A stretch of 64,000 nucleotides of DNA from Papaver somniferum (lineage: Eukaryota; Streptophyta; Magnoliopsida; Ranunculales; Papaveraceae), in NCBI RefSeq assembly GCF_003573695.1, contig NC_039362.1, positions 4,438,929 through 4,502,928 on the forward strand, written 5' to 3'. Positions 12,896 to 24,172 of this stretch are shown here, one piece after another (the first letter of the stretch is position 1; each line of letters opens with the position of its first letter). The position numbers and the translations under genes are program-made. The notes under the pieces were generated by a model that had not been told where the DNA came from, did not search any database, and saw only the letters and a list, made by a program, of their open reading frames with translations.

Positions 12896-13609
12896 TAGGG
12901 TGTAAGTAATACCCGAAAATACTCTGCCTGCCTGTATCCACCTGAGCTTGCCTGTACCCGAAGTAGCCTAAAGCCTGTAATAGCCCGTCGCAGGCCATCC
13001 GGCCTGGCCTGGATTAATTTATTGGGCGGGCTCGGGTTTTGCAATTAATCATGACGCACGGCCTAAACGTCTTTTTTATCCCATCAATCATTTAGTATCC
13101 TCTTAAAAAGACTTAAAAATTATCATTTTAATTGTCAACAGCGTATCTAGAAAAATAAAATATATAATTGTTTTCACTTATAATTAACCTTTTCATTAAT
13201 TGTAATATATTTTCTTATTTAGAAAGTTATTATACTCTAATGGATTATTTATTATGGACTAAAATAAGAAATTTATCATTGTAATTTAAAATAATACTAT
13301 CACTTATGATATGCAACGTTAGAAAGAAAATGATATTGTATTAAAAATAAATAAATTTAATACCATTTATTTGAAAATTTAAACTTTTTTAACAAAAAAA
13401 TAATTACAAAATAATGGCATGTCCGGACCGATCTGGCATGCCTGTATAAAAAGCGGGTTTTGGGCGGACTTTGGGTACCAAATTATCTACTTTTACCCGG
13501 TCTGCCCGACCTGAATCTTTTTACGGGCTCACAAATATTAAGCCTGGCCTACCCGGCTTATCTTAGTTTTTGGACTGGGCAACCTGGCCTGCCCGAATTT
13601 ACACCCCTA
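12896..13609. mobile_element. hAT-like non-autonomous DNA transposon
   Basis: 714 bp with related inverted ends, TAGGGTGTAAG on the left and the complement of TTACACCCCTA on the right. It is flanked by 8-bp near-duplicates CCTTACGT (12888-12895) and CCTTAGGT (13610-13617). An 8-bp duplication and a TAGGGGTGTAA-type end are typical of hAT elements. The ends are rich in GCCCG/CCTGGCC blocks around an AT-rich core (about 13080-13410). There is no transposase. Confidence 0.75.
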
Positions 13610-13764
13610 CCTTAGGTTCCACCCAGCTATTGTGTGTACAGTCTTGCCTGCCACTCTTTTTCTCGTCCAAGTTCACCTCAACTACACAAGCAAAAGAACA
13701 AGAAGAAGAACTAGCCCAATATGAAGCTAGCTATTGGGAAGAATGTGGTCCAAGAATTTGAGAG

Positions 13765-13991
13765 AAAGATTGGGGTCTAAAATCCACTTTTATCTCCTTG
13801 ATACCAAAGAAAGATTGCATAGAAGAATCGGTCTTATTGGTACTATGTACAAGGTAATTTCTAAAGTTCTGGCCGATAGATCCGATCACCAATCTGCCTT
13901 CATTAAAGATCGTCAAATTCTTGTCAGCATACTTATAGCCAACGAATGCTTAGACTCTAGAATAAAGTCATCCGGAAAATAGATCATTCGA
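13765..13991 (+). pseudogene. LINE (L1-type) reverse transcriptase fragment, 5' piece
   Basis: Plus-strand frames give [18 protein letters not shown], then [13 protein letters not shown] and [12 protein letters not shown]. These are the conserved thumb/finger blocks of plant non-LTR reverse transcriptases. Indels and deletions break the frame. The piece resumes at 14291 after a MITE insertion. It is dead sequence. Confidence 0.75.
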
Positions 13992-14000
13992 CAATGTTAA

Positions 14001-14281
14001 GGATAAATTTTTGATGTGGGTGTTCTTTGATGGGGGCATGAGGGACAAATCAGGAGTTGACATGTGTTTTTCATATTAATTGATTCCAACAAATTTTGTT
14101 TCCAAAAAAACAAGACAAGTTTATTTTTTGAGAAAATATTGGTTATCTTAATTGTTTATATTTTATCTTTGATATTTTTGGCAGCAAAATTAGTTGAATC
14201 AATTAATATGAAAAACACATGTCAACTCTTGATTTGTCCCTCATGCCCCCATCAAAGAACTCCCACATCAAAAATTTATCC
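14001..14281. mobile_element. Mutator-type foldback MITE
   Basis: 281 bp with terminal inverted repeats of about 90 bp. GGATAAATTTTTGATGTGGG opens one arm and the complement closes the other, with only a few mismatches between arms. It is flanked by the perfect 9-bp duplication CAATGTTAA (13992-14000 and 14282-14290). Long inverted repeats with 9-bp duplications identify a Mutator-superfamily non-autonomous element. It carries no coding sequence. Confidence 0.92.
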
Positions 14282-14290
14282 CAATGTTAA

Positions 14291-14400
14291 ATGGTCCATC
14301 ATGGAACAAGTGTTGGGTTTGGGCTTCAAGTGGAGGAAGTAGATTAATGGTTGCTTCAAGTGGTGCAGCTGATTTAGTTGATGTGGTGTTTATTCTTTAG
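14291..14400 (+). pseudogene. LINE reverse transcriptase fragment, 3' piece
   Basis: With one copy of the 9-bp duplication removed, the frame reads FDNVKWSIMEQVLGLGFKWR. This is the segment that follows the catalytic-site region in plant L1-type enzymes. An in-frame stop follows. It continues the relic at 13765-13991. Confidence 0.7.
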
Positions 14401-15050
14401 AATAAGGGGAGAGAAACCAAGAAGAAGAAAAACGCGGTGATGTCCTTGGAAGAACAAAAAGCATATAAACGAGGAGCAAAAATGTGCAAATGACACCAAG
14501 ACAAGTACGAGAAAACACTGTTCTTATGTGCCTTCAGATTTTCATGCCCGATCCAAGAATACTTAGAGAAAGAGCATTCATGAAAAATTCAATGCGTTGT
14601 AATTTCCCATTTCCGCCTCAATCCCAGTAACTTTTTTTCATTAACGTATTTATCTTCTGCACTGATATTATCCTGCACTGCCAATGTACAATATTAACTA
14701 GGAGACCATCCTGGACTGCCAATGATGACTGAGAAACAAGCTATACTCGAAGTCTTGAATTAGACATTCTCTCAGAACAGGTGCTGCAAAAGAAAATAAA
14801 TAACATACCATATTTCATATATGTACAGATTATGAGCCTTGCATGTCCTCAACTGGGCAACTTCTTAAGCTGAATGGTAAAACTTTCTAGGAAAATAGCA
14901 AAATAACATAAACTGATTTATAGATCAGACCAACTGGATGCAAGATATGTATATCCTCGTAAGATCAATATTCCCTTTCATATTCAACTGCAGGAGCTTG
15001 TTAAGATTTGTTATACACGTTGTTTTTTTTAGTTTGAGGACATTGAAAAG
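14401..15050. other. Unassigned stretch downstream of the BMS1-like gene
   Basis: No coding or repeat structure is recognised. Its right part presumably holds the 3' UTR and polyadenylation signals of the minus-strand BMS1-like gene. Confidence 0.5.
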
Positions 15051-18000
15051 TTAATCATACATCACTAACTCTCGACGACCAAAAAACTTCTCTTTCGCTT
15101 TCTCTTGCTCCTCTCTGAGTTGTTTTTCGACCAATTGTGCACGTTTTTCCGCCGACATGATCACCACAGTTTCCTTCAATTTGTTTCGACTCTGCAGAAT
15201 AAACACCACATCAACTGAATCAGCTGTAATCTTGCAGAGGCAACACTACTAGCCATCGAGAAAAGTAGGTGATAAACACGGGAACAAATTTCTCTAACAA
15301 TGTTTAGCACATTGAGTTAAGCAGATAGATGAAAATCATCAACTTCTAACATTTAGTGATGTGTTATCCTCACTCTGACAACGTACCAAACAACACCTCA
15401 TTCTACAACTACCTGTTGACTAGCAAGATGTTTAAAATCAATAGCGGCCAGCAGGCACAAGAAACTGCAGCAGTGTGACATATTTGATCTAAGCTCCTCG
15501 TTGTAGTTTCATATATGGGATATAGGTAGTATGAATTATCTATCATGGAAACCAACCAAACACTGCTACAAAAAATTGACTATTTTAAGAGGCACTGCAA
15601 CTTTGGACAAACATCACGGGAAGGGGCTGAAACAGCCCAGAAGCCTTACCCTATAATTATACTTTATGTTACCGGTCAACATAAAACGACTTGTACATGG
15701 ATAGGAAGAAGGTTCCTCGTCAGTGATCTCCACACCACGCCGTTGTTCAAGTCTAAGCTGCCTCTGAGCAGGGTCTTCCTGATATTTTGGACCAAATAGA
15801 AGTCAGAAATGGGCATGGAATTCTACAATCCTTAAAACTTTAACCATCGAAGTTAAGATTAGGAAATACCTTTTTGAGTGAATCCTTCTTAACAGGAGTA
15901 GTACTGTCGCATGGTTTCAGTGTGGCCAATAATGGGTCAAAGGGAGGAACCTCAGCTTGACACAACACAGGCATGATAACAACATCAGACTTACGAATTC
16001 CCTTCTCAAATGTGCATCTAGCAAACCCCTTTCCCTTTCTTTCTATCACCTGCCCAATACAAAAAACTTTAGAAAAACAAAGAACAAACTACACCCGATA
16101 AAACAAAAACAGACCAACCAAAGAGGGTATACAATTTAGACATTCACATAGGTGAACAGTTCCTGCCAACTCTTAACACACCAGGGAGCTGTGGAAAATA
16201 TAGAAATGATCCACCACTCACCATACATTTGACTTTGTGTACGAAAGACCACAGAAAGCCCATTCTTATATGACTTCTAGTATCATAAAAGCAAAAGAAT
16301 GGCAACCTGTGGTTCTACAATCTAGATACACATCAGAGAACTATATTAACACTCAAGACCAGATACAGAAGCGGGGATTCCGTTTTCAAACTTAGACAAA
16401 CCTTATTAACCTCCCCCCAAATTCCGCTTCGAGTCCGAATAGGTGCACCTTTAAATTTAGCAACATCATTATATTTTGGATTGAACTTGATAAGAGCAGT
16501 TCTCCTCTTAAGGACTCTATGAGGTTTTCCTTTCTTCTCGCTTTCCTTCATTATCTTCAAGTCATGCTTAGGGTCAAGAACGACAGCCTTTGCTGCTATC
16601 CGAAACACTTCCTGACTCAGAATATGCAAAAAAAATCACAAACAATAAGAATACAAGATATGAACAAATCGACAATAGTTGAGCAGCACCTTCACATTGA
16701 ATCCTTATAATAGAAAATTAAAGGGTGGCCCATTACTAAGAAAAACCATTCAAGTAGTGTGCTAGTTGCATTCACCAAACTATCACAGATGGCAAATGCA
16801 AATTGCAAAGTAAAAAAGGAGAAAACTACTTGGAAGACAATACCACAACTAGTTGCATTCTTATCCATTTAAATCCTAAACTAGACTCAGAAAAGTTTCT
16901 GATATTTTCCCAGACGATTTATTGGAATCAAACGACCTTAGACATATGGTTGGTTCGTTCACTTTCAATAGTGAAATCCATTTTTTACATTGCAATACAA
17001 ATTATACAAGTATAAAGTTCAAGTGGAATACACCAGACCTTTTTACTCTGCACAACAGCAATTCTAGTAGAAGGAGGTGCAACAGGGCCCCGAAGCATCG
17101 CAAGACAGTGGTCATGTTCGGGATTGAACTCAAGAATTTTATGCTGTCCATTGCTGATTTCCCTGGCATAAATAGGTTTTGTCTGGTAACGTCTCCAACC
17201 AGCTGACACGGTGACTGGCTCTCCTGACTCCAACAGTTTCATATGCCATTTATGTCGCTTAAGTCTCGCCTGAAATAACACATATACATGATAAAATAGG
17301 CTGGCAAACAGAGTTCAGTTAACAGATAACAGGCATAAATGTCTTCCTATTAGTTCATATTCGGATATCATATTCGAAAAAGAGTGAAAGTTTTCGGCAT
17401 ACTTTGAATGAGAAAAATAAAAATAGAGAAGGCAAAATAACCTGCATAAGACCAACAGCGTCCTCTTCAGAACTGATACCTCCAACGAGAATCGGATGAC
17501 AAGGATCAAAACTTTCAACCATCTGGAAAGGAACGTCATGAACCTCCAACCTTAGATAGGTCCCTGTTCTGAAACTCTTATTCTTTAGGTGGGTTAGCTC
17601 AACAAAATCATTGTCCTTTTCCATTCCAGGAAATAAAGGGAAAGGATCAGTTGTGCTTCTAACACCAGCTAAACGAAAATCACCAACACCGGCAATATGC
17701 ACCTGTCCCAAAACACCTCAAGTCAATTTGGCGAGTGAAGTTTGTGGTACAAGAACTGAAAACAATAAGTATGCTATTTTCCTTATAAGAGTCTCTTTTG
17801 TCCATTACCAGACGTTTCCCATTACCAGAAATTTCCACAAAAAAGCATCGAACATAAGAAGACTAGTACAACATACAAGTGAACAGAAACACCCCGAAAC
17901 AAACAAAAAAAGCAAAGAGATAGGTATCCGCAGCCCATCATACACTTAGAAAGAAGATACCACAAGGCAGATAATCTAGTCTACAGAAACAACAAAGACA

Positions 18001-19501
18001 TGCAGCAAAGTTACTGTGTTGGTTACTGGCATCAAACACCACGAATGGCAGTTTCCCTCTCATTATTTGGTTTTACACAAGCTTTATGTAAAAGCTAACC
18101 AAGTTCCTAGATACAAGCTGTGAAACATATCCATGCAACGTCTACAAATGTTATAACAATCAGATATCGCCTTATTGAAAAAAACTGACAGCAAAATCAA
18201 ACAGATCATCAGATAATATATCATGTCTGACAAGGTCGCAGAACAAGAATAGGTTCATGAATAGATGAAAAGATTATTAAGATTTGAGAAACTCGCATTA
18301 ACCTGGTTAAAGGAAGTACCTTAGCTCCGCTCTTGATATTACAACCTCGAAGATAACCATACAGACTTAAATTTCTATTGCAATTTGCATCCTCCTGCAC
18401 TTTTTCTAGAGGAGTAACATCTTCAAAACAATCTACCAGCACATAAGGATGTGCCGCTTTCCATGACAAGGGAATGAATCGGGTCATGAAGATCATTGAT
18501 ATGCATTCTGCCAGTTGTTGTACATTGTACTCTTTGTATCTGTTATAATCACAAAGTGGAAAAGAAACTGAGATGATGAGTCTGTCAGATTCGAAGTAAG
18601 GGAAACATTATCATTGAATGAGTAAATGCAAAAGAAACTTACAACTCACGATCACCGAGACCAAATAGGTAAGATACTGTTGCTGGATGACATATTTCAG
18701 TCTGGAATTGATTGTGGAGCTGTTTGATTTTATTCAGTGCTGTTTCATCTTGGAGTTCGTCAAGATGTGTAAAAACACCCATAATCTTTGAAAAGCCGTG
18801 CGCTTGTAAAAGGTTAAGAAACTCGAATGTTTCCTGAAATGGATAAAATATCAAAATAAATCCCCCACTTTTTTATACAGTATATAGGAATGTAGCCATG
18901 GACATAAAGCACTAACTAACTCACTGCTTCAAACCCATAATTTGCATCAACCATTAATAATACTAAATCAGCATATTTTGAGGCATCGATCATGGCATTA
19001 ATATCATCAGCGCATTCCACGAACTGGAGCCTTGTCTTGTATTCTACACAAACAAGACCTTCTAAGCATAACGCCATAACCAAATGAATAATTAGTTCAG
19101 CAAGCTAATAATAATTAGAAAAACAAACCTGTTATGATGGTGATTGGGCCTTGAATATCACCCATATGTTCCTTACCAGTAAAATGCTTCACTAGAGATT
19201 TAATCAGCAATGACTTCCCAACCTACAACACAACATACCCAAGTACCTGTGACTAAAATAGATAAATAAAATCATGAAGAATTCATTAGTATTTGGGAGA
19301 ATTCTACTAATTCTCACTCACATTGGGAGGTCCTTGAACTAGAATAATATAAGGAGGAGCTGCTTCATGAAATTTCCCATCTTTAGTTTTGTCTAGAAAT
19401 ATGTCGCCATCCCAATCATCTTCAAACTTGTCTTTGTAGCGTCTGTATATTTTGAAATCTGGATAATGAACTTGAGAAGAAGGGGAAGCAATTGATGACA
19501 T
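15051..19501 (-). CDS. Compact BMS1-like ribosome biogenesis GTPase, 11 exons, 651 aa
   Basis: Exons, all in phase: 19501-19322, 19222-19129, 19043-18925, 18833-18643, 18539-18320, 17702-17442, 17269-17039, 16611-16402, 16049-15870, 15778-15650, 15191-15051. Each junction has GT/AG. BMS1 is a nucleolar GTPase of 40S processing, about 1200 aa. Visible here: P-loop GPPNVGKS (57-64), ECADD (101-105), THLD (153-156), the AARP2CN segment around AAHPYVLVD and GYLRGCNIKSGAKVHIAGVGD (about 222-285), then directly the C-terminal domain FRTGTYLRLEVHDVP (from 312), GWRRYQT (379-385), FARCTFE (511-517) and a Lys/Glu-rich tail (606-651). About 500 central residues and the usual basic N-terminus are absent, and the usual G5 serine is replaced (FGL, 188-190). 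The family call is strong. Exons 10-11 are the least certain. Confidence 0.88.
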
Positions 19502-19504
19502 TTT

Positions 19505-19803
19505 TAAAACCCTAAAAAAAAAACAAGGTAACCACAATAAGAATTACTAAATACAAAAAAAAAAAAAATCCAATATACACCATATACATAAAAAAAATAG
19601 ATGGAGGAATCACCGTGCTTAGACCGGAGAGATTTCTTCAAGTTATCTTTCTCTCTAGTTCAGGTTTATCACAGAGACGGTAATACTAAAACAAAAGAAA
19701 AAGACCCCCTCCCGAACCAAACTTATGCATGTACCTACTCGGGCAGCGGACTACTTATAGTGCGCACAGATTTAGTCATAGACTCCATTATAGCCCAAGC
19801 CCA
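19505..19803 (-). promoter_or_regulatory. 5' region of the BMS1-like gene: telo-box and paired site II motifs
   Basis: A telo-box AAACCCTAA lies at 19507-19515, just upstream of the start codon. Two TGGGCT site II motifs read on the minus strand at 19793-19804. This pair is the known signature of plant ribosome-biogenesis and translation genes (TCP-bound site II plus telo-box). A pyrimidine tract ending in AG just before the start allows a 5' UTR intron, which I infer but cannot prove. Confidence 0.6.
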
Positions 19804-20334
19804 TATAAACTTTTATTTTGGCAAAATATATTTAACGCGCGCATTAGAGCCACAGGCCTGTCAACATCCATATAAGAAAACTCCAACAAAACAAATGACG
19901 TAAAAAAAAAACAAAATTCCTAAACTGTCTGAAACAACCTTTACTTTTATTCGGCTCAAAGCTAACAGACCAAATAAACCCTACTCATTTTTTCGATACC
20001 GTCATTACCTTCTTCTAGCTTTCTTTCATAGTCTGTGAAACATAAGAAGAAATCAGATCTACTTCATCCGTCGCGAAATCATCTTCCACATTTTTGATTT
20101 TTCCTTCTTCTCTTCTTCAATGGTTACTTACTTCAACCAAAAACCAATTCTGACCTAAATCGTCTCTATTTTCTGACCTAAATCCTCTGAAACAACAAAA
20201 TGGTGAAGAATGAAACTAAACAAGAGAAAAGGAAAGATGAAAAGTCAAAGAAAACAGTGAAATAAACTCCGAAAGGTAAGAATCGCGTAAACTCTGTTGT
20301 GATGGTGTTAATTTGTTTGGTCTTTTTTGATGAA
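19804..20334. other. Intergenic stretch, nothing recognised
   Basis: No supported gene. It lies between the BMS1-like promoter and the minisatellite. Pyrimidine-rich blocks near 20080-20120 are the only notable feature. Confidence 0.5.
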
Positions 20335-21110
20335 ATCACGTAGGCATTAATTCTGGTAGTTTTGATGAAACCATTTTTTTGTTTCATCATTTTCCCCTTG
20401 TCGAATTTGGTTCCACCTGAACTGTTGGTGTGTTGATTAACTCTGGTAGTTTTGATGAAACCGTTTTTGGTTTCATCATTTTTCCCTTGTCGAACTTGGT
20501 TCCACCTGAACTGTTGGTGTGTCAATTAATTCTGGTAGTTCTGATGAAACCATTTTTGGTTTCATCATTTTTCCTTGTCGAACATGGTTCCACCTGGACT
20601 GTTGGTATGTCAGTTAATTCTGGTAGTTTTGATGAAACCATTTTTGGTTTCATCATTTTGCCTTGTCGAACATGGTTCACCTGGACTGTTGGTGTGTTGA
20701 TTAATGGTTTCATCATTTTTCTCTTGTCGAATTTGGTTCCATCAATATTGTTTTGGTGGTCTTGGTTAATTATGGTCATTTTGATGAAACCAATATTGGT
20801 TTGGCAGTGTTAGTTTATTCTTGTTTTGGCTTAAACCATTCTGATGTTGAGATTAATTCTGGTCATTCTGATGAAACCACAAGAACTGTGTTGATTAATT
20901 TTAGTCATTCTGATGAAACCATTTTTGGTTCCATTATTTTCCCTTTGTTAGATCTGGTTCCACTAGAACTGTTGGTGGTGTTATTCTATTTTGGTCTTTT
21001 TGCTGAAACCATTTTTGGTTTCATCAGTTTCCTTTTGTTATATTTGGTTCCACCAAAACTGTTGGTGGTTTTAGTTTGTTCTTGTTTTTTCGATGAAAAA
21101 TTTTTAGTAT
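20335..21110. repeat. Hairpin-bearing minisatellite, about 90-bp unit
   Basis: Units start near 20364, 20454, 20543 and 20631 (period about 89-90 bp), then degenerate with further motif copies near 20782, 20869, 20909 and 21003. Each unit holds GATGAAACC, a short T-rich loop and GGTTTCATC, which is an almost perfect inverted repeat. This is followed by TTGTCGAA-TTGGTTCCACCTG and CTGTTGGTGTG. The long frames read across it on both strands are by-products of the repeat and are not genes. Confidence 0.85.
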
Positions 21111-24100
21111 CATACAGACACTTTTCTTTTGCAGGTCTAAACATTGAGACATTTATTTTGTAATTTCAGGGAAGATTATGGACTTCATGTTTGTTATTAC
21201 AATGAAGAGCCTCTTTAAGGGAAATCATGAAGTCTCGTGAGGTGAATATATCAAAAAAGGTGGAAAACATGAGAGTGAATCTTTCCTACATGATACTGGT
21301 AGACAAACCACCAAAAAATTAGAAAAGAAAAGACTATTGTTATTGCACACACAAAAAATAGTGTAATATCAGCTCGTTGTAATACTTGTAATAGCCTTTT
21401 GCAACATTATCTGTTTTCTTTAAAAATGATTATAATAGCAAAAGATTTAAATGGTTTATGAATGGTTTCAGTTATGATTATCACATTTATGTTTATGGTT
21501 TTACCTATTTCCAAATCACAATTTTCCTAAATCCCATCCATAACACACAAGTCATTTTTTGTTTAACTCCTTCTAGTCAGGGTAAAAAAAAAATCACCAT
21601 TTTAATAGAATCGTTATCTATCACCGTCTTCCTTGTTCCCCTCTAATATATTCGTAAATCTATCACTACTAACCTCTGTTATTTTTCTTCACAATCGCGA
21701 CACTTTATGTTATATTCCATTACTACTGGCAATGTTGTATTGTTCACAGGATTTTTTTCCCCTTAAAATACATATTATCCATAGACATGATCTGATGATC
21801 TTATCGCAATTTTGTACCAAAAAAATAAAATCTAATCCACCACAAAATCGTTAATTAATTTTCATCCTTTATTGGGTTTGAATAATGATGCCATGGGAAC
21901 AGTGTAAAAAATGAACCAAAATTGAGATGACAAAGGGACATATAATTATCATAGATATTCGTATTTCAATTAGGTCTTTGTTGTAGAATCCAATTATCAG
22001 CAATTAATAATTTTGCATCAATGGATTGTTTTTCTTTGATTGCCTACGGTATTTTAATGTACGGAACCAAAATAAAGTTTACAGTTCAATCTTAAGACCT
22101 AATCAATTTAGAGGAGGTGGTGGTGAGAGTTCAGGTTGGAGTAAGTTTTGTTCACCCAATTTAAAAAGATTTTACGAAATTTAATTTGTGTGGTAGGGAT
22201 GGGATTTAGGAAAACTGGGGATGGGAAATAGGTAAAACCATGTTTATTGGCACCACCTACAACTTAAAGCAAACCACATTCATATACTGGATAGGAAGCG
22301 AAATGTTATGTATTTATAAATGTTTTATGATGAAACCAAAAAGGTTTCCAACATATTTTGGTTCCATTATAACAGTAAATATGATAAAACCAGAAAAAGG
22401 TTCCAATTTATTGCAGGTCCTGATCCTGATTTAAAGTCTTAATCGTAGCATGTATTCTTAACTTAGACTCAACTGCATATAACAATAATATGGCTGTTAA
22501 TACAGGGTTCGTTTGTGGCCTTCAGATACACATATACATGAACTAGGGATGTTGATATTTAAAAGAAAAATTATGATATATTTATACGAATGGAATATGT
22601 TCATGTTCTAAGGCACTTGTGTTATTACACCCAGGCATAAAACTACAACATAAGACACACCAAGCATAATTTGATATATTGCACTAACCACCTACTACAA
22701 TAGTCTGACAAAAAATCTCAAATATTATCTAGTCATTTTAACATTAGTGATACAATTAGAAAAGTAATAATGTTATTTTTCTCCATCCATAATTCATATA
22801 GGTTTACTCAGAAATCGTATCTATATATGTTTAGGTGACAACATGAAGTATCTTTTATTTTAACATAGAAGTTAAAATGATGAAACCAAAAAAAGGTTCC
22901 AACATATTTTTGTTCCAAATATAACAGTAAAAATTATGAAACCAAAATGGGTTCTAACAAATTGCACTGAAACCAAAAGGAAAAACATAATCTTAATAAA
23001 ACAAAATAAAACACCAGCAGAAAATTACACAATTAACTGTAAAGAATATAGATAATAAAGTGTATTCTCAAAACATAATAAAGTGTAAAACATCAATTTA
23101 ACAATGTCGGACAATCTTCATGAAGATCACACATCGTTTTCATAAGCTGCAATCGTGTTTGATGGAGATTCGACTACTACAATTAGATTAATCTGAAGAT
23201 GATCGACTTAATAATTCGAATGATTAAACTGTACCTTCTCTTCTTTTCTCGAATCAAACTGAAAATAATTATAGATCTGAAAAACAGAAGTTCTTCAATT
23301 TCTTAAACACTGAAAATCAATCTTTAGATATAATTCGAAGCATTCAAGTCTATGATTTCTTCGCTACTTCAACTAAACTGAAACAAAAACGAGATCTCAA
23401 AAATAATTTATGAGATGATCAGATCGAAATTGAAGCTAAAAATTGTTTATGAATTGAAAATGTTGATGAAATCGGAAGAATCATAAGTATTTGAACCATA
23501 AAATCCAAATACATGAATATTTTTGTGGAGAATATCTCGAATTCTCTGTGTAAATCTGATCTTCACAATTTCTGTATTTGTTTCCGCCTAAATTTTCATT
23601 ATAAACATCGTATATACATAGGGAAGGGTAAGACAAGAATTATAAAATTTAATAAAAACTAAATTTACCAATTTTAAATGAAAATGGGGTTTTTGTTCCA
23701 TTTTTATTAGATATGGTTCTTATGGAGGCCAAATAATATGGTGGTGTATTGGTAACTCAAAGAGTATCACCTAGGTTTTTTAAAGCTTATTATGTAAAAT
23801 ACCAGCCCTTAAATCGTGTCGTAATGGCACGGGCCATAATGTTGGTTCATTTTTAATATATCGTATAATTTGTGTCCCTAGTACTTATCAACTCCTTATG
23901 ATTAATATGAGTTTGTCATAAAAATAGTAGGGATTTTCCTCTCTTTTTTTCTTTTTTTTTTCCTTTAATATTTTACCGTCGGAAATTTGCTCAAACGAAA
24001 GAAATATAATCTTAACTTTCAGACAATTTTTTATTTAGGTTCATTACTTATAATGAGATAATGCTCTACATGAACATGGAAGTTTAAATATTTTTTGGAA

Positions 24101-24172
24101 ATATGTCGTCAGCAGCGCTCATCTCAGTGAAATAAACTAATCAATATCGTTCATAAAAGTCTCCCCATGCTC
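21111..24172. other. AT-rich unassigned region with two dispersed repeat copies
   Basis: No supported gene in 3 kb. Two related blocks of about 90 bp, 22329-22420 and 22879-22970, carry GATGAAACC...GGTTCCAACATAT and a shared ATAACAGTAAA core. They resemble diverged units of the minisatellite at 20.3 kb. The rest looks like old intergenic sequence. Confidence 0.5.

Noticed and set aside
20178..21163. Long frames on both strands with repeated protein words
   Set aside because: They are translations of the 90-bp minisatellite. The repeat explains the openness on both strands.
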